In this document: piece after piece, positions 1 to 12,123 of the stretch | Layout of the letters: each line of letters opens with the position of its first letter | Numbering within the stretch: the stretch's first letter is position 1 | NCBI GenBank assembly: GCA_019925105.1 | Contig: JAHGAU010000006.1 | Location: 1,881,386 to 1,945,385, forward strand | Reading direction: 5' to 3' | DNA length: 64,000 bases | From: Niebla homalea | Taxonomy: Eukaryota > Ascomycota > Lecanoromycetes > Lecanorales > Ramalinaceae | Program-made: the position numbers and the translations under genes | The notes under the pieces: model-generated | What the model was told of the DNA's origin: nothing | The model's database searches: none | Seen by the model: only the letters and a program-made list of their open reading frames with translations

Positions 1-756
1 TTATATAAGTATTAATATTAATATAATTTTTTTAATTAAAGTATTATTTAAGATTAAAAGATATTAAAAGAATATAAATTTCTTAATTAAAAAAATATTA
101 TTCTTTCGTCTAATTAAAAAAATTATATATATTAACCCCTTAAGCTAGGATATACGCTTTTAATTTATTACTTTAACTATTCTTTAAGAAGTTAACGAAG
201 CTTATTTTACCTTATATTTTAAATATATAATAATATACCTAGACTTAAGTAATATAAAGTTAATATTAATATAAAAGTAATTAATTTAGCTTATATTTAT
301 ATAAAGCGTATTATTATTATATAGAAAAATTCATAATTAATTAAGAATATATTCGAGCTTAATAGTTAATAAATTTAATACTTTAATTAAAGGATATATT
401 AAGTTACTATTAAGAGTATTTAATATCTTATTTATTTAATAATTATCTTAATTAAAGAATTAATTATTATTAACTTAAGTATAAGTAATTAAGTTATAAG
501 AAGGGCGGCTTCTTATATAGTATTAAATTACGATTAAGATAAGCATAATAATAAGTATAATAATTAATACGTAATAATATAAGGCGGCTTTTTTATTAAC
601 ATAAATATAATAATAAATATAATAATATAAATATTAATAAGTATACTAATAAGCATAATGATAAATACGGTATAACTTTAAATTATTAAATAATAATACT
701 TAACTTATAAGTACTAAATAATTAATTAAATCTTGTTTATTAATATATTAATAATA

Positions 757-897
757 AATACCGGTTTCTTGGTATTTCCCGTTCTTATACCGCCGGGATA
801 GGTACGGTACGGGAACGGGAGAGACCTCTATACCCCACCGGCCGGTATGGGAAGACCATGATTAAATCCCGTCCCATACCGTACCGGTTGGTGGAGT
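757..897. repeat. GC-rich palindromic island inside element D
   Basis: About 140 bp of GC-rich DNA that keeps CpA and TpG, in an otherwise extremely AT-rich stretch. It holds several copies of GGTACGG / CCGTACC. The segments near 800-820 and 868-889 are an imperfect inverted repeat (GGTACGGTACGGGAACGGG against the complement of CCCGTCCCATACCGTACC). A second palindromic core, ACCGGCCGGT, lies near 837-846. It lies just upstream of the antisense reading frame of D and could be its promoter region, part of the untranslated end of D, or a small insertion. The matching part of E lies beyond the window. I do not recognise it. Confidence 0.5.
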
Positions 898-906
898 ATT
901 AAACGT

Positions 907-1488
907 TAATTACCGTTAATTAGACGGAATATATATTTTATTAAATTACTTTAAAAGTTAAAGGGGAAATATTAATCCTTTAAATTAAGAAAAAGGCATT
1001 CGTTATTTACGTTAAGGTAACGGAAAAAAAGGTTATCCGGCTTAAAAAGTAAGTAAATAAATTATAATTTAATAATGAAATAATAACGTTAACGTTTAAC
1101 AATTAAATCGGCTTAATACGGGGGGTTCGGGCCCTTTATAAAAGTTAACTTTATCGGGGAGTTATTCTTTATTTCTTAACCCTACTATATCCGGAGTAAA
1201 GAGATTAAACTTTAAGCTTATAATATTTAATAACTTAAGAAATAAAAAGGAAGAAAAAGATATAGGCTTTAATTTATTTAAAGAAAAAAAAGAAAAAATT
1301 ATACCCTTTTTAACGGCGTTATTAAAAAGGTCAACTTTAACTTCTAAGAATAAGACTTTAAAATTAAATTAAAAAGCCTTTTTAATAAACAATATTAAAA
1401 AGAGGTTTTTAATTAAAACGGAAAGGAAAACGGAAAGAAAAAAGAAAAAAAAGGTAAAGAAAATACGATATTTTTATATTTATTTTTA
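907..1488 (+). pseudogene. Antisense ORF (aORF) of element D, degraded
   Basis: Reading frame on the strand opposite to gag-pol of D, in the region after the integrase. It is open for 76 codons (1142-1369). It then meets a TAA and continues in frame to 1488 with a Lys/Arg-rich tail containing KRFLIKTERKTERKKKKKVK. The same frame in E (minus, about 63510-64000) matches it residue by residue in places: NFKL, a Glu/Lys-rich stretch, LTSK against LTFK, and the tail KTERK against KAERKTEK. The product would be a small protein with an acidic middle and a basic, nuclear-localisation-like end. The stops are of the kind RIP makes (TAA, TAG). No known family is recognised. It could alternatively be conserved non-coding DNA, but frame conservation favours coding. 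Confidence 0.55.
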
Positions 1489-1969
1489 ATTTTATTAACT
1501 TATTTATAAAAAGAATAAACTTTTATTTTTATATGTTAATATTACTGGAATTCGGCATTAAGCGTTTAAAGTTAATAACGTTAACCGTTAAACACTTATA
1601 ATCTATATATTATTAAAAATAATATAACGGATAATATTATAAAAGTTACCGGAGCGTTAATATAACCTTAATAAATATATTTATTAATCTTTTATTACCT
1701 TAATAACTTTATTTATTCAATATTTTCAATTTAATAACACGTTAAATGCTTATAATTTAGCGCTTATATTTCTTCGCCTTCGGTATTATCGCGGTTATTA
1801 TTAAAGTTATTTTTATTAATTATAATATTATAATAAAGATAATTGTTTCCGTAATACCGGCTTATCTGCGCGTATAATATCCGTAATAAGTAAAGTTATT
1901 AATTAAAGTTTAAACTCTAGTAATCTTACGGAAAAATAACGTATAAAGGTTAAATAACTATAATATTAA

Positions 1970-2000
1970 TTATATATATAATTATTAACTATATATATAA
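1970..2000. repeat. Palindrome in the post-integrase region of D
   Basis: Two 15-base arms around a single central base, with one mismatch, rich in TATATA and ending in GTTA/TAAC. The sister element E has the same palindrome without mismatch at 62895-62925. It may be a hairpin in the retrotransposon RNA or just AT-rich chance sequence kept by descent. Confidence 0.5.
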
Positions 2001-2599
2001 CCTCCGCCGTTATAACGTTATAATTTTATTTACGTCTCCTTTTACTTTATATTATTTTATCGTATTACTTTTATAGTTCTTAAGAAAATTTTAAGTCCAT
2101 TTCCGGTATTTATTAATTATATTTAAGGCCTTAATTAACTTATTTAACCTAATGTTAAACGCACTTTTTATTTTTAACCTTATTAATAATTTCTTTAATT
2201 ATTTATTCCTTTTTAATTATCAATTAATTCGGATATTTATATTATAGTTTCCGTCGTTTAATTATTAACGTAAATATAATAAAATTTTAAAAAAGAAATA
2301 TAAATAATAAAATAAATTTAATAAATAATAAAAAGGAATAAGCGGTATATTTATGTTTTAATTTTATTATTAATTTTAAAGGGTTTTATAAATCGGGGCG
2401 TAAACTTTTTATTTAATTATTTTAATTTAAGGTTTTTAATATTTAATATTATTAAATTATTAACGTTATATAATTTTAATTTATATTTCTTATTATATAT
2501 CTTTTAAGTTAATTTAATAATACGGTATTATTAGTTTATTAATATTAATCGCATTTTATATAATATTTTAACCCTATTTTTTATTATAAATATTTCCTT

Positions 2600-3367
2600 T
2601 TTTATAAGCTTATCCTTAAGTTTAAAATAAATATTTAAATTATAATTATATATCATTATAAAAAGATTATAGTTTAAAGTTAAATATTTTAAGTTTATAT
2701 AAGTGAATTCGGTTAAGGGGAGTAACCTTATTTAATTTATTTATTTAAAGCTAATAAAGGTCCTTAAATATTATTTAAGGCTTTAATTTTAACGCTTTAT
2801 TTAATTATTTATTTACGGATAAAAAACGGTACTTAATTTACGCTTTATCTTTATATAATAATATACTGAATTTCAGAATTTACTAATAAATAAAGACCCT
2901 CGGTTAATTATAATTTTAACCGACGTATTATACCGTAATACGATTTCTTTAAAAAAGAAATCTATTAATATAACGGTATCGATTTATTTTATAACGGGGA
3001 GGTATTTATATATTTTTATATATTTATTTACGATTATTAAAATCGAATTATAAACGTTACCCTTAATTTTACTTATAAATAAATTAATAATAAAGTCTAT
3101 ATTAAGTTTTTTAAAGTATAATTAATTAAGGGAGTAAAATAAGCTTATTATAAAAACGGTAACGTAATACCTTAATCCTTTAATAAGTATCGTACGTTTT
3201 AATATAATTATTAATTTAAGCCTTTAAGCCGTTTTAATAATATTTATAAGTTAAAAGTTTATAAGTCTTTTCGGCTTTAAAGTGGCCCGTTAACGGGTTA
3301 TTATAATACTTATTAATTAGCTTTTTTTTAACCGCTTTATCCCGGGGGACGTATATACGGCCCTTAT
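2600..3367 (-). pseudogene. Integrase region of element D (part)
   Basis: On the minus strand around 2870-2960 the translation reads like the second catalytic region of a Gypsy integrase: KEIVLRYNT...IIINRGSLFISKF. It corresponds to the usual I(V/I)(S/T)DRGxxFxS(K/N)FW motif with the aspartate replaced by Asn, a G-to-A change on the coding strand. The same stretch in E (about 61930-62010) reads AGIVINRGSLFINKFW. The upstream part of the domain is cut off by element A at 3368. Many stops. Limits are approximate. Confidence 0.65.
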
Positions 3368-3372
3368 AAGTT

Positions 3373-3527
3373 TGTTATGTGCATACATAGCATGGGGGAT
3401 ACGCGGGAGCATTCATAGGTATAGGACACTTTTATACGTAGAGGACAGATAATCCTTAGGATCCCATTTATATTCAGGTAGAATAATCATTTATATATTA
3501 TTATACTTTTTGGTCTTTATATTAATA
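3373..3527 (+). repeat. 5' LTR of element A
   Basis: 155 bp, starting TGTTATGTGCATACATAGC. The outer (left) part keeps CpA/TpG, while the inner end has decayed to ATTAATA where the partner reads ACCAACA. It aligns without gaps to 25799-25953. Flanked on the left by AAGTT. Confidence 0.92.
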
Positions 3528-4788
3528 AATAATAGTAATAACTACTTATATTAATATTATATTAATGTGTATCGTAAGATCCGTTAATACGAACTAAGGT
3601 ATTAATTTATTAATTATAGCGGATACTTCCCTTATAGTAATATTAAAGGCATTAACCTTATATCCTTTAGAATACCGCTTTTAATTTATTTTTAAATACC
3701 TTTAAAGAAAGATTAAAGACGGTATTATAAAAAAGATATATATATTATAAGCCTCTTAAATATTACCGGATCCTAATATTATTACTTTAATATATTAATT
3801 AGACGCCTTATTAAAATCCGGTAACTTAATAACCGTAATAATCCTATACTTAACTTCGGAAAAAGTTATTTAAATAATTAAAAATAATTAACGATTAAGT
3901 AACTTAAAAACTATATTTACCGTAAATAAATTATTTTAATTAAAATCTTTTAAAGCTATAAAATTTACTATTTCTTTTAATTTAATTCTTAAAAACTGGA
4001 TTTTAAATTTTATAATACTTTAATATATTCTATTATACTTTAAAAACGCTTTATTATCGTTATAATTATTATATAAATCGTTATCGACTTTAATAAAATT
4101 AAATAAGTTTAAATTACGTCGATACGATTAAAGTCCTTAAAAACTTAATATTATAAGATTATTATTTCTATTAGATAGTTTTTTATTATTATAGTAGCCA
4201 CCAGATTTACCTTTTATATTAACGTTAATATTACGACGCTTTTTTTTGGCTTTAAGTATTAAACCGGAATCCGAGCTTAATAAGTTTAATATATTAGAAT
4301 CGAGTTTATTAAATTTAGGTTTATTATATTAAATAAAAGGTATTTCTGCTAAAAAAGTAATTTTTACTTAATTTATTAATCCGTTTAATTAATTAAAAAT
4401 AATAGATTTTACCGAAGAGTAAATAATATAATTATAAGGTATAATTTAAGAATTAATTCCCGTTATTATATAAAGTTAATAATAAAATAATTTTAATTAT
4501 ACTTAAGAAATATTACTTTAAAATAGTATATTATAAAGTTATTAAATGCCGAAAAACGACTTATTAAATATAACGATAATTTAATTAAATAAACTTCTTA
4601 AATTATCGTTAAATTTAAGCTGCCTTAATAAATTAATTTAAATATTCTGGTTATTAAAAAGTATATTATAAATAATACCTTTCGGAACCGGGAGCCTTAT
4701 AAATATACGTAGATTATTTTATAGGCTATATATACGTTAAATTTTAATAATGTTTAAAATTAACTTACGCTTATTTACGGCGGGTTAA
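3528..4788 (+). other. Internal region of element A before nested B (leader and gag expected)
   Basis: About 1.26 kb of heavily RIP-mutated DNA between the 5' LTR of A and the insertion point of B (duplication GTTAA at 4784-4788). By position it should hold the primer-binding site and the start of gag. I cannot recognise a gag domain, and all frames are full of stops. The rest of this part of A resumes at 13420. Confidence 0.6.
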
Positions 4789-4999
4789 TGTTAAGCCAGA
4801 CGTATACCTAAAGCTTGAGGGTAGTATGGTAATGTGAAATATATGTATAGCCTTAATAAATAATATATTTAATAAGTAGATTAATTGTTAAAGAAATAAA
4901 AGGAAAAGTGGGAAGGATAGGTATTAAATATTCCTATAACCTAGTTACGTTAGGGTTATAAGGTAAGCATTAATCTTTATATTATTTTTTATTATAATA
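4789..4999 (-). repeat. 3' LTR of element B (empty allele of the TRIM1 site)
   Basis: 211-bp LTR. The left edge begins TGTTAAGCCAGACG and is little mutated, while the inner end is decayed to TTATAATA where the partner has CCATAACA. It holds GATAG once at 4916-4920, followed directly by GTATTAAATATTCC. In the partner LTR TRIM1 sits exactly there, so this copy shows the uninterrupted sequence. Confidence 0.92.
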
Positions 5000-5013
5000 A
5001 TATTTTTTTTCCT

Positions 5014-7150
5014 TAATACTTTATCCTTAAAGTTATAGTTCTTAACTATAATTTTAAAGTAGCTTATTAAAAACCTTTAAAAAACCCAATAAGAAAAAAA
5101 AGGAAAAGAATCTATAAGCTTTACGATATAAATATATAGCGTATTCACTTAACTCTTAACGTTAATAATATTAATATTACCCGGTAAAAGTTTCTATATT
5201 TATAAATAAGAATACTTTAAACTTATAATAATATATATATTCTTTTAAACACGTATTTTATTCTTTTTACCGTATAATAGTATTTAAGTTGTAATTGACT
5301 CGCGTTCAAGTCGTATAATTATATCAGAATCATCTGCTAATAATTTCCCTTAACCTGTTTAGCTTTATAAATTGCCTATAAGGTTTATTCGTACCGTATA
5401 AGTAACGTTTAACGAAAAGTGTTATTTACGATGTGCCTACCACCTTTACGAGCCCTTATATAAGTCATATAATATCAAGGTTAATAAAGAAGGGTTAAAA
5501 TTAATAAAGTATTCCCGTTATTCAATTAAAAAGGCGTTATATAAGATTATACGCTTCCGACCTTATTATTTTTACGCGACGTAACTATTACGTAAGCTAA
5601 ACGTATATTTAGATTCTACCTAAATTAAATACTTAAATAAATCGTATATTTCTATATTATCGTTAATTTACTTTAATACTTAAAGAAGATAAAAAGCAAT
5701 ATAAGAATATATAATTAAATTTTATTAAATATTATATAAAGTTCTTACGTTTTTTAATTATTATAAAATTAAAGTTCTTTTAATAAAGTATTATTAAAGT
5801 ATCGATATTAATTAAATATAAACGTAATATAATTAATAATACCGGTTATATGGCTCTTATACTTAAGTAATTAATTAACTTAAGTCGCTTTATCGTAAAC
5901 GTACCCTTATCGCGGCTTATACGTTATTAATTACGTTATAATTCAGGCTTAATTTATTTTAATCTTTAAATCTTAATATAAAGTTTAAATAATTAATACG
6001 TAAAAATCCTTTCTTTAAATATAATTTATCCGCTATAAACGCCGGCGGATCGCCTATATAATATATTTTTACTTTATTAATATTTTATCCGTTTTTAACG
6101 TTTATTTTATAGATTTTACGTTTATTAATTAATTTTAAGTTTTCTTTAGTATTTTCCGTTATTCCTCCGGTAAACTTATTATAGCCCGATTTCTTTATAT
6201 TACGTCGGACCCTTTACGGCCCTTTAATAGTTTATAAGCGTTCATACTTAAAAGCACCAACGAGTTTTTAATTATAAACCGTTTTATAAAGTAATAACTT
6301 CTTAAGTACGCTTATTCCGCATTATATAATATTATAAGTTACTTAATTAACTAGGGTACGTTTTTACCGTAAAGAGATTATAGGTTTAAGTATTAATTCT
6401 CATATAAAATTTAAATAAATAATAAGTAAATCGTAATAAAAGAATATAAAGGATAATAAGTTTAAAGGATTACGAGTTAATAATACTTAATATATATATA
6501 TAAGTAATAATACTTTTATATTCATATTAAGGCTTATCCTTATAATAAAATTAAATATTTTATATTTAAGCTATACGTCCTATATTTTATATTATAATTA
6601 TTTATACTTCTTATTAAATATACTTCATAGCTTTTTTATATGCTTTAAATTTTTTATTAAAATTTATTTATTATAAATAATTAAAAACCCTTTTTATTTA
6701 ATTTTATAATATAATTTTTTAAGAATTTTATTACGGTTAAGTAATCTTTTAATTTCTTATTTTAATTTATTATTGATAAAATCTGGTAATAAATAATTAT
6801 TTTTAATTTTAAGCCGCTTTTTATACGGTTTAAGTAAAAATATATAAAATATATTATATATCCTATAGGTAAATAATAAAGTTAAGCGGTATACTTAATA
6901 TCCGATTAACTTAAGAACCGTAAACGGGTTAATAAATTTATATAAAAGTTTTTTATTTAATCGCTTTTACTTAATATTTTTTATAAATAATATAATTATA
7001 TTTTTAATTTTATATTTTTAAGCTTTATACTTATAATTATAAGACTTTATTTCTGTTTCCTTAATACGTTATTAATACTTTATTATATCGTTTTAAACCG
7101 TTAATAGCTCTTTAACTCTTTTAATTACGATTAGGATTTTTATCCTATTT
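5014..7150 (-). other. Post-integrase part of element B
   Basis: About 2.1 kb between the integrase remnant and the polypurine tract of B. It should contain the integrase C-terminus and the 3' untranslated region. It is strongly RIP-mutated, all frames are closed, and I recognise no domain in it. Confidence 0.5.
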
Positions 7151-7560
7151 AATTTATTATTAACTTATTCTTAAAACGTTAAAAAATACCTTATTAAGGC
7201 TTCCGATAAAAGCTTATTAATTATAGTATTATTACTTATAGAATAAATTAAGTTTATAATCTTAAATATTAAAGCTTAATTATTTTAATTCTTATAATAA
7301 TACGTTTTAAGGTAATACTTAAGAGTTTAACTTTACCGTTCCGTTTAATTATCCGTTTAAAAATAAAAAGAAATACTTAATTTACGGAATATATATATTA
7401 TATTATATACTTTAAATTAATAAGAACTTATAAAAAGTAAGCCCCGATCGGTTACGATACCCTTAAGAGCCCTATATTCTTAGAATATATATTAAAAGAG
7501 AAGTTTAATTAACTTAAAAGTAATAATTTTCTTAATTACGGGAAATAATCTTAATGTCTT
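7150..7560 (-). pseudogene. Integrase core remnant of element B
   Basis: The minus-strand translation includes ALKGIVTDRGLLFISSY followed by LSISFYF and TDN, matching the Gypsy integrase motifs IVSDRGxxFTSxFW and STAYHPQTDGQTER. The second catalytic aspartate (in TDRG) is still readable. Several stops interrupt it. The protein would have joined the retrotransposon cDNA to the target. Limits are approximate. Confidence 0.75.
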
Positions 7561-8559
7561 AATTTCTTAATTAATTATAATTAAAATTATATAATATACG
7601 TAACTTTATTATTTATTAAGTAATAAATTTATAATAAAATCCATAATAATTTCCTAAAAAGGATATAACGGTATTAATAAATTATTTAATTTACTATAAA
7701 GCTTATATTTAAAAACTTTAACTCTTTAATAAATATTATATAAATTAACGTATAATTTAATATTTATATTTATATTTTCTTAAATATAAAATTTATTAAG
7801 GATTTCTTTAATATAATTACTTTTAAAGTATCCCGAAACGGGATCGTTATAATATCGTCTTAATAACTTTTTTTATATAATCTCTTTAATAAAAATATAT
7901 AAACGCTTATTATATCTTAGAAAACCGGTTAAATCGAATATTTACTTATTGGTTCTCTTAAATACTTTATTTATAAGCTTAACGTTTTTATAGTTTAAAA
8001 TAAAAATATTTTTAACTTAAAACGCCTTAATAAGTTCTATTATAAATTTAATCTCGGGATTATATATCGTTTTATACGTTATTATAACTCGGATAACGGT
8101 ATATAAAATAAATTATTTATAATTAATAATCTTAATAATAAAGTTAAACTATTCCTTAATTACGTTATAAATACGTATAGTTTACGTACCCATAATATTA
8201 CCTTCTTTTAGAGTTTAAGGGTCTTTATACTTCATATAATATACCGATCTTAAGTATATCTTTTAAATAACGTTAATTATTAAATTCTGAATCGTTTCCT
8301 TTAAAAAAAAAATAATTATTAACGGCTTATACATGTTATTTTTACGTTTTTATATTACCTTATTTTAATTAATTAAGTCTTATCCGTAAATTTTTAAGAT
8401 CTTTCGGAATATAAGGTTAATTAAACTTTTTATAATTATTAACTTTTCTTATAGCGTAAATAATAACTTTAATATTAATATATTAATAAATACGTAATTA
8501 AATCGTCGGTTAAACGTATCCGTTAAGTTAAAAATACTTAATTAATGCTTAATAATAAA

Positions 8560-8920
8560 GTTAAATAAAATTAACTTTATTATTTATTATATTTATCTGC
8601 CGTTTAAAGTAATAACCTTTATAAAATTTTTTAAATTATTATAATCGGTTAATACTTTAATCATATAAAAACTACCCTTAAAATAATAATATTATTATTT
8701 AAAAGCTATAATAATTATTAATAATTCTTAATTATAAATTTCGTAATTATATTCCGTATCCGTTATTTTACGGGATTAAAAAGCGATAAGTTATTATTAT
8801 CTATTTTAATATAATTAAAATAAAATATTTATAAAGTTAAAATTAAACGTATTTATTTTAATTTTAATTTAAAGGCTCGGGTTAAAATAACGTAAAATCG
8901 GAATATCAAGGAATATTTTA
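8560..8920 (-). pseudogene. RNase H remnant of element B
   Basis: Minus-strand translation similar to the Gypsy RNase H domain: a decayed ETDASNFAIAGILSQ-like start, then NPVK..(D)TEYN.EIY, KELLAII-like and VLTDYNNLKNF. The final TDYNNL corresponds to the conserved TDHxxL segment. Interrupted by RIP-type stops. Confidence 0.75.
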
Positions 8921-9229
8921 CGTAGCTCTTTAAATGCCCGTTTTATTATTAAAGGTTACGTAAACGGGCCGTATTTTATACCCTTTATATTCCCTTTTAA
9001 TAGCTCCGTTAAAGGAGTTATTTTTACGGAATAATAATAAATAAAACGCTTAAAGAAATTAATAAAATTAAGGAAGATTTATACGTTATAAAAGGATTTA
9101 AGTTTAAGTTATAATATAATTATATTTACTTTACTTTTATTTATCGTTACGTTTATAATTAATATTATAAATCTTAGAAATTTTACTTTAATAGTAAAAA
9201 ACTTATATTTCTTAAAACTTATAAAGAAT

Positions 9230-9760
9230 CTGAACTTTTAAAGCCGCTTTAAAACCCGTTTTATATATATTAAATACTTATTTTTAATACGTAAAAAGAT
9301 TAGGATATTATTTAAGTATATAACGTAGAATTTATTAATATTACCGGTTAACGATTTATTAATATAAGCTTAAAAAGTTACCGGTATATTTATTAACTTA
9401 AATAATATAATTATATACTTAAAATAATTATAACGTATCCGGAATATAGTTTTTTATTTATTATCCGCTTTAATTTATATACGGTAATAAGTATCCTTAA
9501 GATTAAGTTTTATAAACTTTTTTACTCCGTAAAGTTAATTTAAAGTTTTATTAATTAAGGATAAAAAGTAACGATTCTTAATTGTTACCTTATTTAGTCC
9601 CCGGTAATCCACGTAAAAATATAAACCCCCGTCTTTCTTAAGTATGAAGAGGATTAATGAACCCGTAAAATTAATAAAATGCTATATTTACCTTTTTATT
9701 AATACTTTATTTAAATAAGCTCGAAAAGCTATTAACTTTATATTAAATAAATTATATAAA
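9230..9760 (-). pseudogene. Reverse transcriptase remnant of element B, catalytic box YLNN
   Basis: Minus-strand reading: [20 protein letters not shown], then a decayed [24 protein letters not shown] block, then AYIN and YLNNILIF. The YLDD box is at 9307-9318 on the plus strand and both aspartate codons have become Asn (GA to AA on the coding strand). Typical fungal Gypsy RT. Stops throughout. Confidence 0.85.
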
Positions 9761-9769
9761 GGTTTATAC

Positions 9770-11985
9770 GGCGATTCAGCGATAATTTTAATTACGTAAT
9801 TATATTTTATATACGTAGGGAACTTACCGGCTTTTTCTATTAAAAAGACGTCCGTATATTTAAATAGCTCGGGTAATAAAGACGGTTTTTTTATGGTTAA
9901 GTTATAGCTTATATAGCTTTCGACCGCTCTTAAGTTAATTTAACTCTTAGGTAACGGGTTTATAATTATTAAAGTATATATTATTAACTCCTTTTTTAAT
10001 ATTATCGTGAATATATATAACTTATCGATTTAAAAAGTTTACTTATTAACCTTAAAGCGTTATTTTTTTCTTTTAAAGTTTAATTTAATTTTTAAATTAA
10101 TTAAACTTAATATCCTTAAGGTTATCAATAGGCCTTATTTATTTATCGCGTATATAATAATCTTTATTATTCCCGGTTACTTTTAATTATTACGTATATA
10201 AAGCTTTAATAAATAAATATTATAATAAAATATATTATTATTATTTATTTAAGTAAGCTTTAATAAAGCCGCGTTTTAAATATAAAATAAATCCTTTTTT
10301 ATTATAAAGTTCTGATAAATTATATTAATCTTTACCTCCGTATTAAAATAGATTTTTATACTCTTTTTCTTAATATTATTAAAGAATATTTAACCCTTAT
10401 TAATAATAGCTTTTTCTAAGATTAATAATTATAACCTTTACGTCCCGACGGAGCTTTTATCGCGGGGTTAACGTTTCCCGAACTATTCTCCCTTTTTATA
10501 TATAAAGCGGATCCGATAGTTTTCCGTTCTTTTTTAAGTAACGGATAACTTAATTTTTTATACCTTTTTACTTAATAATAATAATACGTTATATCGGAAA
10601 GGTCTATTTATTAACTTTATAAAGAGCCTTAATTTAATAGCCGACTTATAAAGGGTTTAAATTCCTTCCTTAAAGACTTATTTTTAATAATCTTTTTTTT
10701 TTTTTACTTTTTTCCTATAAAAAATAAGCGGTTATATTATTAAATTTAAGATAATTTATATAGGTAATAATTTTATTATATATAAAAAAAACTTTATTTA
10801 ACGCTTATATTATTATATAACGTAATCGTTTTTTAAGTTTATAAAATAAATAAATAATTTATTATTCTTTTATATACTTTAAGAGTTAACTTTTTAAGGA
10901 TATTATTTATACGTCGAAGTTATAAACCGATTGCCCCTTATCTTATTTTAAGCTTATATATTAAAGTTAGACTTCCATTTTTTTATTAATAAAATCCGAT
11001 ATTAAGGAACCTAAGAATTTAATAAATCCTTTTTAAGTTAATATAAAATCGGATTTAAACTCTTACTTATAATACGTTTATAAGCCCTTAATCTTACCTT
11101 TTAAAGAAAACGAAGTTTATATAATACGGACGTAGTCCGTATTATAATTAAAGTTTAAGGAAAAAGTTATAAAAACGTCTTTAGTTTACTTTTAAAGCTC
11201 CTTAATACTTTTATTTTTATACTTAAGGAATATAAGGACCTTAATATAATTATAGGATTTTTTCTTTAGACTTTTAGTTTAAGCTTTATTTACGGTTTAC
11301 TTATAAGTATCCGGCGATATAAACTTACGATTAATAATAATCGGATAAAACGTTTTAACCCGTACCGTATGGTTTAATAGTGATTTACGTATACTTTAAA
11401 AGTTTACGGAATAAACCTTTAATATTTGTTTATTTAAATAAATAAATTATTTATAAAGCTTTATTTTATAAAACTTAGCTTAACGAATTATTTCATTTAA
11501 CTCTTTTTCCTTTTACGTAACGGTAATATAAAAACCTTATTTTTCCTTATTATAATATATATTTATAAAGGATATTTATTTTAAAAAAAAGAGGTTTTAC
11601 TTTAAAAGAATAAGTACGATAAACTTGGATTGTTACCTTTAACGTTCTTACTTTTAAGGAGGGTTTAATACGGACTTAAACCGTGCCCGTTTTTACTTAT
11701 AAAAAAAAGGTATAACGGACTTAAATCAGGATATTTAACGTTAACCTTTACCGTTAACGGTTACGGACTCCGATTTAAACGAAAACTTAAAAAAGATTTC
11801 TTAAATCTAAAAAATAAAAAGCATAATACCTTCCTTTTTAAGTTAAGTTCTTTAACGTAAAGCATTAAGATCCATTATACCGATAGATATAATTTAAGTA
11901 TAAAAAGTATACGGTTTTCTTCTTTTTTAATTACGCGCGCGATTTAATATTTCAGATTATTACCCTTTAAAAAAGTTAATAATAA
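9770..11985 (-). other. Gag and protease region of element B, not resolvable
   Basis: About 2.2 kb between the RT and the 5' LTR of B, where gag and protease should lie. It is very AT-rich with stops in all frames. A short less mutated patch around 11640-11780 remains. I cannot point to a zinc knuckle or a protease motif. Confidence 0.45.
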
Positions 11986-12123
11986 TTAAAATATTAAGCA
12001 AGACGTATATTTAAAGCTTAAGGGTAATATAATAATAAAAAATATATATATAGCCTTAATAAATAATATATTTAATAAGTAAATTAATTATTAAAGAAAT
12101 AAAAAGAAAAGTGGGAAGGATAG

